Positions 54,408 to 64,000 of a stretch of 64,000 bases of DNA are shown piece after piece. The DNA comes from Arachis hypogaea (taxonomy: Eukaryota > Streptophyta > Magnoliopsida > Fabales > Fabaceae). Position 1 is the first letter of the stretch. The number at the start of each line of letters is the position of its first letter. Both the position numbers and the translations under genes were made by a program. The stretch is taken from positions 62,289,559 through 62,353,558 of the forward strand of contig NC_092040.1 in NCBI RefSeq assembly GCF_003086295.3. The letters run 5' to 3'. The notes below the pieces were generated by a model. The model was not told the origin of the DNA, did no database searches, and was given only the letters and a program-made list of their open reading frames with translations.

Positions 54408-57400
54408 ATGAGTTTACCGAGAGATAAAGCCGAGTTTAGTAACGGTGTCAATGACTTCTTAGACTTTGCTTACTCCATCGGATACCCACAAGGAGAGGAA
54501 ATCTTATGCCCTTGTGCAAAGTGTTGTAATTTCTTGTGGCACAAAAGACAAACAATTTATATTCATTTGATTGCCTTTGGATTCATTAATGGTTATACGA
54601 GATGGATTCATCATGGGAAAAGCGTAGTCGGCATGGATGTTGATAGCGATAGCGATAATGAGATTGATAGTGAGAGTGAGACTAACTCGTACGACGACAT
54701 GGACGCCTTGTTGAACGATAGATTTCGGGATGTGGCACAAGCGGAAGGGATAAAAGAAGGTATGAATGAAGATGCAAAGAAATTCTATAACTTGGTTGAA
54801 AAGGCTAGCAAAGAACTGTATCCCGGTTGCGACGGGTTTTCTACGTTGTCTTTCACTATCCGATTATACTTGTTAAAGTGTCAACATGGGTGGAGTAATG
54901 CCTCTTTTACTTCTCTCTTGGAGTTGCTAAAAGAGGCTATTCCTAACTTAAATATTCCTACTTCTTTCAACAAAGCCAAGACTATGGTGAGAGATTTAGG
55001 TCTTGACTATAAAAAGATTGACGCATGCCCGAACGATTGCATGCTATATTGGAAAGAGTACGAGAAGGACACATCTTGTCATGAATGTGGCGCTTCGCGT
55101 TGGATTGTGCATCCTGTAGTTGAAGCTGATGTTTTGCCTTCAAAAAAATATCACAATATTCCTGTGAAGACGTTGCGACACTTTCCCCTAATTCCCAGGC
55201 TTCAAAGACTATTCATGTGCTCAGCAACAGCTAAAAGCATGAGATGGCATGACGAAGAACGCAGAAAAGATGAGAAGTTAAGGCATCCCGCTGATGGACA
55301 GTCATGGAAGGACTTTGACAATCGTCATACAAATTTTGCTCTCGATCCCTGTAATGTGAGACTTGGCTTGTCAAGTGACGGATTCAATCCATATCGAACT
55401 ATGAGCATATCTCATAGCACATGGCCTGTTGTTTTAATGGCTTATAATTTGCCGCCATGGATGTCTATGAAATAGGAATACTTTATGTTGTCGTTGCTAA
55501 TCCTTGGACCAAAGTCACCAGGAAATGATATAGACATTTACTTGCAACCTTTGATCGAGGAGTTGAAGGAGTTGTGGGAGGTTGGGGTGGAAACATATGA
55601 TGCATCAAAAAATGAAACCTTCCAAATGTATGCAGCTCTTATGTGGACAGTTAGTGATTTTCTAGCTTACGCAATGCTATCTGGTTGGAGTACAAAAGGG
55701 AAGCTAGCTTGCCCTTGTTGTAACCATGAGACTTGTTCTAACTATCTTAAATATAGTCGCAAGACATGCTATATGGGTCATCGTGCCTTTCTGCCTGAGG
55801 ATCATCCATGGAGAGCTAATAAGAGATCTTTCAATGGAAAAGTAGAATATAGGCAAGCTCCACCATTATTGTCGGGTACTGAAGCTTTAAGTCAGTTGGA
55901 GTATGTGGATAATTCATTTGGGAAGCTAAAACCAAAGAAAGATGGTCCATGGAAGAAGAGGTCAATATTCTTTGATTTACCTTATTGGCAGTATAACACA
56001 TCACGACACAATTTAGATGTGATGCACATAGAAAAGAACATAGTTGATAGTATTCTTGGAACTCTCTTGGATATTTCTAGCAAGACAAAAGATCACACAA
56101 ATGCTCGATATGACTTGCAAAAAATGGGCATTCGAAAGAACCTTCACCCCAAGAAAACAAATGGTAGGAAAAAGGTGAAGCTAGCAAAGGCATGCTACTC
56201 AATGACCAATGCTGAAAAGTCAATTTTTTGTGACGTCTTGAAGACAGCAAAGTTGCCAGATGGCTCTGCTTCAAATATTTCTCGGTGTGTGAACCTTTTG
56301 GAGAGAAGAATATCTGGTTACAAGACTCATGATGCTCATTTCATGCTTCACTATTTGTTACAAATTCCTATCAAAGGAATACTTCCAGATCAAGTTGCAG
56401 TTCCTTTGATTCGACTTAGCTCATTTTTTCGTCAATTGTGTCAAAGGTCTATCACATTACAAGAGATAGATCAATTACAAGAGGATATTGTCACAACATT
56501 ATGCCAATTAGAGAGGATCTTTCCTCCTTCTTTCTTCGACATAATGATTCATTTGCCTATTCATTTGGCTAATGAAGTGAGATTGGGAGGTCCAGTTCAA
56601 TTTCGGTGGATGTATCCTCCCGAAAGATACATGTGTACTTTGAAGTCCTATGTTCGAAACAAAAGTCGTCCTGAAGGATCTATTGCAGAGGCATATTTGG
56701 TTGAAGAATGTTTGACATTTTGCTCGCGTTACTTACATTCTGGTGTCCAAACAAAATTGAATAGACAACCCAGAAATAATGATGAACCTAATAATTCTAT
56801 GATGGAAACTACAGATGCATTTTCGAATCTATTTCCAAAAAGAGGTGTTCCTTTGGGTGCAAAGAAAGGTGAACCTTTTCTCCTTGACGACAAGTCTCGA
56901 GAGCAAGTTCATAGCTACATATTATTGAATTGTCACAAAATAGACGACTATGTTAGGTAAATCATACTAATTCTACTATATTTTGGTATTTTAATTAGAA
57001 ATTGATAGGTCTGTTTTATACTTACAAATATTATACTTTTGAGTTTTAGTGAGCATGAGACTTATCAACAAGGAACACGATGGATGAGAGCTAAAAACCA
57101 TAGCAAAAACTTTCCTACATGGTTTAAAACACGTGCTTTGCGGCATGATGTTCCAAATTGGATAAAAGAGCTCTCTAGAGGACCAAGCCAATGTGCAAAA
57201 AGATATTCTGGTTATTTTATCAACGGATATAGATTTCACACTAGGCAACGTGAGGTAAGACGCAAGACACAAAATAGTGGAGTTACTTTAGTAGCATTAA
57301 CGACAAGCTTTGCAAGCACAAAGGATGCAAATCCAATTCATGAAAATGTTTCTTATTATGGTAGAGTGAATGATATCATTGAGTTGGACTACTATGGAAA

Positions 57401-57818
57401 TTTTAAGGTTACATTGTTCAAATGTGATTGGTATGAGGCTAGGGAGGATGCTTATGGCTCGACATATGTGCATTTTAACAAAAAGTGCTATCATGAAGAG
57501 CCTTTTGTATTGGCATGTCAAGTGCACCAATGCTTCTATGTGCAAGATGCATTTGATAAAAATAAACATTATGTAATGAAGACTATTCCAAGGGACCTAT
57601 TTAGCATAAGTGATGAAGTTGCCATTGATGCTGAAGATACTTATGAAAATGAGCCATTTGATAATTCGACGGTTCCTTCTATACCTAATGATGATGGTGA
57701 AGTAGACTTGGTAAGGAATGATTTGAATGAAGTTCTAGTCGATGTCGCAAAAGAAGTCTATTTTTCCCAAGAGTATAACACAGGATCGGATGAAGAATAT
57801 GATTCTGAAGACTTTTGA
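54408..57818 (+). pseudogene. TNP2-type CACTA transposase, one in-frame TAG
   Basis: Exon 54408-56956, intron 56957-57049 (GTAAAT...TTTTAG), exon 57050-57818: 1106 codons in phase. Residues 1-71 form the transposase-associated domain (CPCAKCCN, later H). The TNP2 domain follows, with SDGFNPY (Asp near 324), CPCC..ETC (about 436-443) and LDVMHIEKN (Asp near 537). Then comes a DUF4218-like part (LPIHLANEVRLGGPVQFRWMYP style) and, in exon 2, a DUF4216-like part (SYYGRVNDIIELDYYG). Codon 356 is TAG (55473-55475) between WMSMK and EYFMLSLL, where family members usually have a glutamine. The text W-M-S-LPRD supports the start region. An upstream spliced exon could add residues. Confidence 0.9.
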
Positions 57819-58340
57819 GTGACTTGTTTCCCTCTTTTATGGTATATAAGTCAAATTTATCGCTTTATGTTAGCAGTATTCAACTTGTTTTTCCTCTTTT
57901 ATGTTCTGATTGTTGCTTCTTAGAATTTTCTGAATTTTTCTGCATCTTGATTATGAGTTTGTGTGGGACATATTTTTCTGCATTTTGAATTTTTTTGCAT
58001 TTTTCTGCCTTTTGAGTGAAGAATATGATTCTGAAGACTTTTTGAGTGACTTATTTCCTTTTTTTATGGTATATAAGTCAGATTTATCGCTTTATGTTAG
58101 CATTTTTCAACTTGTTTTCCCTCTTTTATGTTCTGATTGTTGCTTATTAGAATTTTCTGAATTTTTCTGCATCTTGATTATGAGTATGTGTGGGACATAT
58201 TTTTCTGCATTTTGAATTTTTCTGCATTTTGAATTTTTCAGCATTTTTCTGCCTTTTGAGTGAAGAATATGATTCTGAAGAATTTTTGAGTGACTTGTTT
58301 CCCTCTTTTATGGTATATAAGTCAGATTTAATGCTTTATG
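57792..58340 (+). repeat. Threefold direct repeat at transposase 3' end
   Basis: GAAGAATATGATTCTGAAGA begins three units at 57792, 58018 and 58262 (226- and 244-bp steps). Each is followed by TTGAGTGACTT.TTTCC, TATGGTATATAAGTCA and TTTTCTGCATTTTGAA. The first unit contains the true stop of the transposase (EEYDSEDF). Confidence 0.85.
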
Positions 58341-58480
58341 TTAGCAGTTTTGAACATGATTTGCTGAATATTATGATATAGAATTTGGTAATTGTTTGTT
58401 ACGGTTTACCTCTTCCCCTTATTAGATGCATATGCAATTGTATTTACATGGCTGTTTTAATATTTTTATACAGCAACCTA

Positions 58481-61280
58481 ATGGAAAACGGAGCAACTTC
58501 AAAGAGGAAAAGACTGGTAAAAAAGTATCAAGCTCATGCAAAAGTTAAGGAATTTGAAATGAAGGAAGTATCTTCTGCTGCGAAACTAGTTCGGAATTTT
58601 ATAACCAAAGGTGATAAAGGAAGTAATCAAGCCAAAATAGCACAACAGCCTAGGAGAAAAATTTCAGAAATTGGAGACAAATATAGTAGGGAGAATTCAA
58701 TGGAATGGAGAAATAAAACACTTGTAGACAATGTTATGAACCGGTCTTTGAGGTCTTCCCAAAACCAAGTGAGGAGTAATGTTCAACTAGAAGAACAACC
58801 AATTCCTAAGAAGATGAATAGTAAGGCAAAGTGTCCAGCAATGGCTCTTGATGTCTTTTTGCATACAGAAGGAGTAGAAGTGGAAAGGGAAGAGGAAGAT
58901 GACTTTGAGTCAATTGGTGAGGATGCTGGAGCTACTGAAAAAGAACCAGCTAACTTGATAAACTTAAAAAATAACTTAAAGCGTCCAGCAATGACTCTTG
59001 ATGCTTTTTTGGGTGATCAAGGAATTCATGTGGAAAGAGAAGAGGAACAAAATGAAGTTCCAACTACTGAGGATGCTAGATCTAGGCCATCCCCGAATAA
59101 TGGAGAAAATGTTCATATCCCCTCTGAGGAAGATTATATTGGTGAACATGAAAGTGACAATTTTGATGTAGAAGGAGATCAAGTTATGGAAGAGGCTCAT
59201 GTAGAAGGTGATGTAATTTAGTTTGTTGCTATTTGTTTTACACTTTCTTTTTATCTATGAGCATGGGGCTGCCCTTTCCATACCTTTCACGGCTGTCTTT
59301 GGTTTTAATTTGTACTATTTCTCAATTTTTAATTTAGATACTTCAAAGGTTAAAAAGACTCGTGGAAAAACAAGATGCCTAAAGATTTATGCAAGAACTT
59401 GGGAAGAAAGGGAGGAAGTGACTTTTGATCAGGGAGCAGCCGTGGGGCCAACAGCTCAGAGAGTGAAGGATTTAACTAATTTTATTGGAACAATGGGAAG
59501 GAATAGTGACTTAATTACCTTGATGTACACTAATTGGAAAGCTGTGCCTAAGCAAATCAAAAAGCGCATTTGGAAGTATATTAATGTAAGCTCCATTTAT
59601 TTTTATGTTTATGCCATCTGTTAATAATAATTTTATGCATATGATATGATGAAATTGATGTGTTTGTAGTCAAAGTTCATTCTTCCAAAATCTTTAAAGT
59701 TATGGGTGATGACTGGTGTTCAAGGAGCATGGAAGCGTTACAAAACAAGAATAAAAAAGAAGCATTTTGAACCATATTCTGGAAATATTGAGGATATGTT
59801 GGTGAATTGTCCTTTGGAAATTCCAGAAATACAATTTCGGAAGCTAATTGCATATTGGAGTATTCCAACTGTCAAAGTGAGCTAGAGGATTTCAATTATT
59901 ATTATTTGATATGATCAAGTATAATTCTTTCAATTTTTATATTTTTTTCATCATTGTTTATTTTAAACACAGGCCATGTGTGTTATAAATTCTGAAAATC
60001 GCAAGAAACAACAATGGAGGCATAAAATGGGCCCAATCAATTTTGCAAGAGTGCGTGTTGATTTGGTAAGGTCACATTTGAGTTAAAATTCTCTACTTGT
60101 TACTTCTCCCTAATTTTAGTATGTTATAACTTTGTAATTGTTATCTTGATCTGTAGCGTGAGAAAAAAGAGAACAAAGAGGAACCAAATCAAGCTGAAAT
60201 GTTTGTTGCAACTCGGAATGGACTAAAAGGGAAAACACTTGATGTAGAAACACAAGCTATTATTGTAAGTTCCTCTATAATTTTCTTGTTTTAGTAGTTG
60301 TTTTATGACTGTCATGGATGCTATTTTTTTGCTGTTTTATGGCTATCGTGATTATTGTTATCATATCTATTTTGCGGCTGTTTCATGGTTGTTTCATGGG
60401 CGGTTTCATGGCTGATTTAGTTGCTGTTTTATGGCTATCATGGTTGTTGTTTTAGTATCTACTTTATGACTATTTTGTGGTTGTCATGGTTGCTGACTTG
60501 CTGCTTTCTATGTTTATTTTGTGGTATCTATTTTGTGTCTGTTTCATGGCTGTTTCATGGGCTGTTTCATGGCTGATTTAGTTGCTGTTCTATGGCTATT
60601 TTATGTCTGTCTCTGGCTGATTTAGTTGCTATTCTATGGCTATTTTATCCATGTTTTATGGCTATCATGGACTGCTATTTTATGGTTATTTCATGGCTGT
60701 TTTATGGTTGATTTAATTGCTATTCTATGACAATGTACAACCATGTTATATGGCTATCATGGACTGTTGTTTTATGGCTCTTTTATGGCTATTTTGGATT
60801 GCTGTCCCTATTAGTTATCAATAGGTTTTTGGATTCTTTCATTGAATTTTTATCACTAAAAATAGACATATCATATATTTATGTGTATAGGATAAACTTG
60901 ATGATCTCCAAGAAGCTGGAGAAACTCCTACTAATGCATTTCAAAAAGTTTTTGGTAAAGAGAATCCAGGAAGAGTTCGATGTTATGGAAGAACTGTTAC
61001 AAAAACTTCTCTTAAGAAAAATAAAGAAATAGATGAAATCAAAAAACAAAGTGAAGAGAAGGTAACAGCTTTAAAAACTGAATTAGACGACCATAAGCAA
61101 CGACTGCAAGGATTGGAAGATATTGTCAAACTTATGTTGCAACAAACTTCTCCTGGTATGAATGTTGATGAAGCACTTTCTCTCTTGCGATCTAAGCAAT
61201 CGTCTGCAAATAGTGCACAAGATCCAAATTTAGTTCCTCGGCATTCTCCTCCATCGACTCATATACCAAATCATGAATAG
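58481..61280 (+). CDS. Ptta/TNPA-like CACTA accessory protein, six exons
   Basis: Exons 58481-59207, 59338-59585, 59670-59876, 59973-60065, 60157-60264 and 60891-61280 join through GT-AG introns into 1773 nt (590 residues) without a stop. The start MENGATSKRKRLVKK follows a TATACAG acceptor, which suggests a 5' UTR intron. Residues 118-139 and 168-189 are an internal duplication (PAMALDVFL../PAMTLDAFL.., both ending VEREEE), followed by acidic stretches. Exons 2-5 hold the plant transposase Ptta/En/Spm (Transposase_24) domain: TFDQGAAVGPTAQRV, WVMTGVQGAWKRYKTRIKKK, CVINSENRKKQQWRHKMG, EMFVATRNG. Exon 6 encodes a coiled coil (KNKEIDEIKKQSEEKVTALK). In En/Spm the TNPA product binds subterminal repeats; a similar role is inferred here. 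Confidence 0.85.
60265..60890 (+). repeat. Intron 5 with degenerate TTATGGCT repeats
   Basis: The intron is built largely of short variants of TTGCTGTTTTATGGCTATCATGG and GGCTGTTTCATGG, repeated dozens of times without a fixed period. Frames in it are chance. Confidence 0.8.
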
Positions 61281-61730
61281 GTATATGTATGCTAATTGTT
61301 GTACCACTTGAGTATACATATTATTGTATAGCTGATGTTTTGACTATGATTTTTTTGTTCATTTAAATTTGACTACAGCTTTCTTATTGTTGGAGGAAGT
61401 TTTTTGAAGACATAAAGACAATTCTTGCCACAATGGTGAAGCACAAAGTCTTCTTGGTTTTTAGTGGACAACTTAGTTTCTTTTTTGTTTAAGTTCATTA
61501 GCAGAAAAACATGTATTTTGCTTACTTAGGTTTATTATTTATTTGACTTGGTAACTTATTAGCAAGTATATATGTTAATTGGTACTTGGAAGACCTTTCT
61601 ATATATATATTCAATATATATTATTATCTTATTCAAATGCGGGTGTTATATATTCTTCAAATGTCATATAAATATAACAAAGATAAAAAAATATTATTTT
61701 AGATATTAAAAAAGAGAATCTAAGAAAAAT
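61281..61730 (+). other. H 3' UTR and flank
   Basis: AT-rich, no gene. A TATATATATTC...ATATATTATT stretch lies near 61600-61625. Possible polyadenylation region of the TNPA-like gene. Confidence 0.4.
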
Positions 61731-62304
61731 TCAATAAGATGTTGCTTTAGGTATTAACAAAAGACAACTATAAATAAACCTACATAAGTGTTGCAGTAGG
61801 TCTATAAAAAAGGCAACCTAAAAAAATTTGGACAAGTGTTGCTTTAGGTATATGAAAATGCAACTTAAAAAAACCTGAACAAGTGTTGCTTTAGGTGGAG
61901 GAAAAGGCAACTTAAAAAAATTTGTACAAGTGTTGCTTTAGGTATATGAAAAAGCAACTTAAAAAACTCTGGACAAGTGTTGCTTTATATATTAGAAAAT
62001 ACAACTTGTAAAAAGTGTTGCCATAGCGTTTCGTATAAAGCATTGTGTTTGGGTGCTCTAAGGCAACCCTTTCACAGAGTTGCTTTATTTTGAGAAAAGG
62101 CAACGTTTTTTGAAAGTTGCCAAAAAAAGGGTTCCCTTTAATATACAAAAGCGTTGCCTTAGACCAAAGGTAACGGCCGTATAGCCAACCCCCAAAAAAG
62201 CGTTGCCTTTTGTCGGAAAGTGTTGCCTTTTATTATAAGCAACACTTTCTCTTATTATAAGCAACGTTTTTAAAGGGTTGCCTCTGCCTGAATTTGTTGT
62301 AGTG
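61731..62304 (+). repeat. H right subterminal repeats and terminal inverted repeat
   Basis: About ten direct copies of AAGTGTTGCTTTAGGTATATGAAAA and GCAACTTAAAAAA type, roughly every 45-50 bp from 61735 to 61990. Inverted GGCAAC/GTTGCC units follow. The last 30 bp form the terminal inverted repeat ending TTGTAGTG. Confidence 0.85.
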
Positions 62305-62307
62305 ATG

Positions 62308-63372
62308 ACTGAAACAAGGTCCTCCATTAGAAACTTGGAGGCACAAGTGGGTTAGCTGAGCAAGAAAATTACTGAACTCCCTTCTAGTACTCTTCCACGC
62401 AATACAGAAGAAAATCCAAAAGGAGAGTGCAAGGCCATCAACATGGCCGAATTTGGAGAGGAGGAAGAGGCAGTGAACGCCACTGAGGAAGACCTCAATG
62501 GACGTCCACTGGCCTCCAATGAGTTCCCCAATGAGGAACCATGGGAATCTAAGGCTCAAAATGAGACCATAGAGATTCCATTGGACTTACTTCTGCCATT
62601 CATGAGCTCTGATGAGTATTCTTCCTCTGAAGAGGATGAGTATGTCACTGAAGAGCAAGTTGCTAAATACCTTGGAGCAATCATGAAGCTGAATGACAAG
62701 TTATTTGGTAATGAGACTTGGGAGGATGAACCCCCTTTGCTCACCAAAGAACTGGATGACTTGTCTAGGTAGGAATTACCTCAAAAGAGACAAGATCCTG
62801 GGAAGTTCTCAATACCTTGTACCATAGGCACCATGACCTTCAAGAAGGCCTTGTGTGACTTAGGGTCAAGTGTAAACCTCATGCCTCTCTCTGTAATGGA
62901 GAAGTTAGGGATCTTTGAGGTGCAAGCTGCAAAAATCTCACTAGAGATGGCAGACAATTCAAGAAAACAAGCCTATGGACTTGTAGAGGATGTTCTGGTA
63001 AAAGTTGAAGACCATTACATCCCTGCTGATTTCATAGTCCTAGAGACTGGGAAGTGCATGGATGAATCCATCATCCTTGGCAGACCCTTCCTAGCCACAG
63101 CAAGGGCTGTGATTGATGTTGATAGAGGAGAATTAATCATTCAAGTGAATGAAGAATCCTTTGTGTTTAAGGCTCAAGGATATCCCTCTGTCACCATGGA
63201 GAGGAAGCATGAAGAGCTCCTCTCAAAACAGAGCCACACAGAGCCCCCACAGTCAAACTCTAAGTTTGGGGTTGGGAGGCCACAACCAAACTCTAAGTTT
63301 GGTGTTGAACCCCCACATTCAAACTCTAAGTTTGGTGTTGGGAGGTTCCAACATTGCTCTGAGCACCTGTGA
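62308..63372 (+). pseudogene. G gag end and protease
   Basis: The G frame continues directly after H: TETRSSIRNLEAQVG, then TAG (62353-62355), LSKKITELPSS, an acidic segment (EYSSSEEDEYVTEEQVAKYL), a second TAG (62770-62772) and the protease linker ELPQKRQDPGKFSIPC. The aspartic protease has ALCDLGSSVNLMP (from about 62850) and IILGRPFLATARAVIDV. After the protease come three NSKFGV repeats and a TGA (63370-63372). Neither RT nor an integrase tail follows, unlike element D, which keeps an integrase tail. Confidence 0.85.
63245..63350 (+). repeat. Three in-frame TCTAAGTTTGGTGTT repeats at the protease 3' end
   Basis: AAACTCTAAGTTTGG(G/T)GTTG occurs at about 63257, 63291 and 63321, encoding NSKFGV three times. 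The DNA motif matches the family's polypurine-tract text (AAGTTTGGTGTTG). Confidence 0.8.
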
Positions 63373-63574
63373 GGCTCCATGAGAGCCCACTGTCAAGCTA
63401 CTGACATTAAAGAAGCGCTTGTTGGGAGGCAACCCAATGTTATATTTTATCTATTTTCTTTTGTTATTTTATGTTTTCTGTAGGTTGATGATCATGAGAA
63501 GTCAAAAAATCAATTGAAAAAGCAAAAACAGAAAGAAAAACAGGAAGAAAAATAGCACACCCTGGAGGAAGAAC
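63373..63574 (+). other. G post-coding conserved block
   Basis: Contains AAGAAGCGCTTGTTGGGAGGCAACCC (63412-63437). The same block is in D just after its stop. A purine-rich AAAAAGCAAAAACAGAAAGAAAAACAGG stretch follows. No gene. Confidence 0.65.
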
Positions 63575-63755
63575 TTACTGGCGTTTAAACGCCAGTAAGG
63601 CTAGCAGATGGGCGTTTAACGCCCAGTCTGGCACCATTCTGGGCGTTTAACGTCAGAAAGAGGCACCAGACTGGCGTTAAACGCCAGAAAAGGGCAAGCA
63701 CTTGGCGTTAAACGCCAGAAATGGGCACCAGCCCGGCGTTTAACGCCAGAATTGG
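63575..63755. repeat. GGCGTTTAACGCC palindrome array (G 3' side)
   Basis: Six palindromes (for example ACTGGCGTTTAAACGCCAGT and GGGCGTTTAACGCCC) at about 30-bp steps. The spacers contain GGCACCA. Sequence after 63756 to the window end is C/T-rich 3' UTR without a gene. Confidence 0.85.
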
Positions 63756-64000
63756 CTAAAAACGCATTTTTGCATGCCATTTGGTGCAGGGATGACTTTT
63801 TCTTGACACCTCAGGATCTGTGGACCCCACAGGATCCCCACCTACCCTACCACTCTCTCTCTTCTTCACCCATTCACCAATCACCTCAACACCTCTTCCC
63901 CAAAAACCCTTCACCTATCAAATCCCATCTTTCTCTTCACCACTCACATCTATCCTTCATAAAACCCCACCTACCTCACCCTTCAAATTCAAACCACTTT

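Larger units (their letters stand above)
49305..62304 (+). mobile_element. Element H: CACTA (En/Spm) transposon, 13.0 kb
   Basis: Begins CACTACAATATTTTTGGCC and ends with TTGTAGTG. The last 30 bp, reverse-complemented, read CACTACAACAAATTCAGGC... and share CACTACAA, GGC, AGG and AACCC with the left end. A 3-bp duplication ATG flanks it (49302-49304 and 62305-62307), as is standard for CACTA elements. Subterminal GTTGCTTTAGG/AAGGCAAC repeats lie at both ends. It carries a TNP2 transposase and a Ptta/TNPA-like gene on the plus strand, plus host-gene-like fragments. Removing it restores continuity of G's gag frame. Confidence 0.95.
44589..64000 (+). mobile_element. Element G: gag-protease retrotransposon (partial, TGATGAGCGG family)
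   Basis: The 5' LTR, tRNA-Asp primer site, gag, protease and 3' untranslated palindrome array are in the window. The 3' LTR lies beyond 64000. The coding part passes from protease directly to the post-pol block (GCGCTTGTTGGGAGGCAACCCA, 63415-63436). RT, RNase H and integrase are therefore missing, not just outside the window. Gag is interrupted by the CACTA element H. Confidence 0.85.

Noticed and set aside
58385..58480. Upstream 32-codon extension of the TNPA-like gene
   Set aside because: It is hydrophobic and crosses a TATACAG splice acceptor just before ATG 58481, so it is more likely intron or 5' UTR.
1..64000. Search for a complete host gene, rRNA or tRNA gene
   Set aside because: No frame outside the transposable elements shows a recognisable host domain, apart from the short captured fragments in H. 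No rRNA or full tRNA structure was seen.

Overview
This window is plant repeat DNA. I found no host gene that looks complete. Everything I can assign belongs to a nested stack of LTR retrotransposons (Ty3/gypsy type, primed by tRNA-Asp) and one 13.0-kb CACTA (En/Spm-type) DNA transposon. The LTR families, with termini TGATGAGCGG and TGATAAACCAC and palindromic GGCGTTTAACGCC blocks, look to me like those of a legume, most likely peanut (Arachis). That assignment is recognition, not a search result.

Layout, oldest host to youngest guest. (A) 1-1945 is the 3' end of a plus-strand TGATGAGCGG-family element. 1946-2619 is unassigned. (E) A plus-strand gag-containing element starts at 2620. Its 5' LTR is split (2620-2803, then 33965-35280) and its gag is split again (35403-35544, then 43215-44552). 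(B) A minus-strand tandem LTR-internal-LTR-internal-LTR array sits in E's LTR (2804-33964, target duplication GATGC). Inside B are two later insertions. (C) is a plus-strand Tat-like gypsy element (6687-20894, duplication ACAAG) with gag-pol, an archaeal-type second RNase H and a spliced antisense gene. (D) is a minus-strand non-autonomous element (25269-33473, duplication CTCAC). (F) is a minus-strand element lacking recognisable pol, in E's gag (35545-43214, duplication AAGCT). (G) is a plus-strand gag-protease element (44589 to beyond 64000), inserted just after E's gag. (H) is a CACTA transposon in G's gag (49305-62304, duplication ATG).

How the parts work: C could in principle supply Gag, protease, RT, RNase H and integrase. 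A, B, D, F and G are reduced elements that would need proteins in trans. H carries a TNP2-type transposase with one in-frame stop and a six-exon Ptta/TNPA-like gene that I can splice into an uninterrupted frame. H also carries exon-sized fragments that appear to come from host genes: a Lon-protease exon on the minus strand and a MACPF-like exon.

Caution: a run of exactly 1000 N (10495-11494) separates two near-identical copies of the first ~3.5 kb of C. They differ mainly by one-base indels. This looks like an unmerged contig overlap, so the apparent doubling of C's gag-pol is probably not real.
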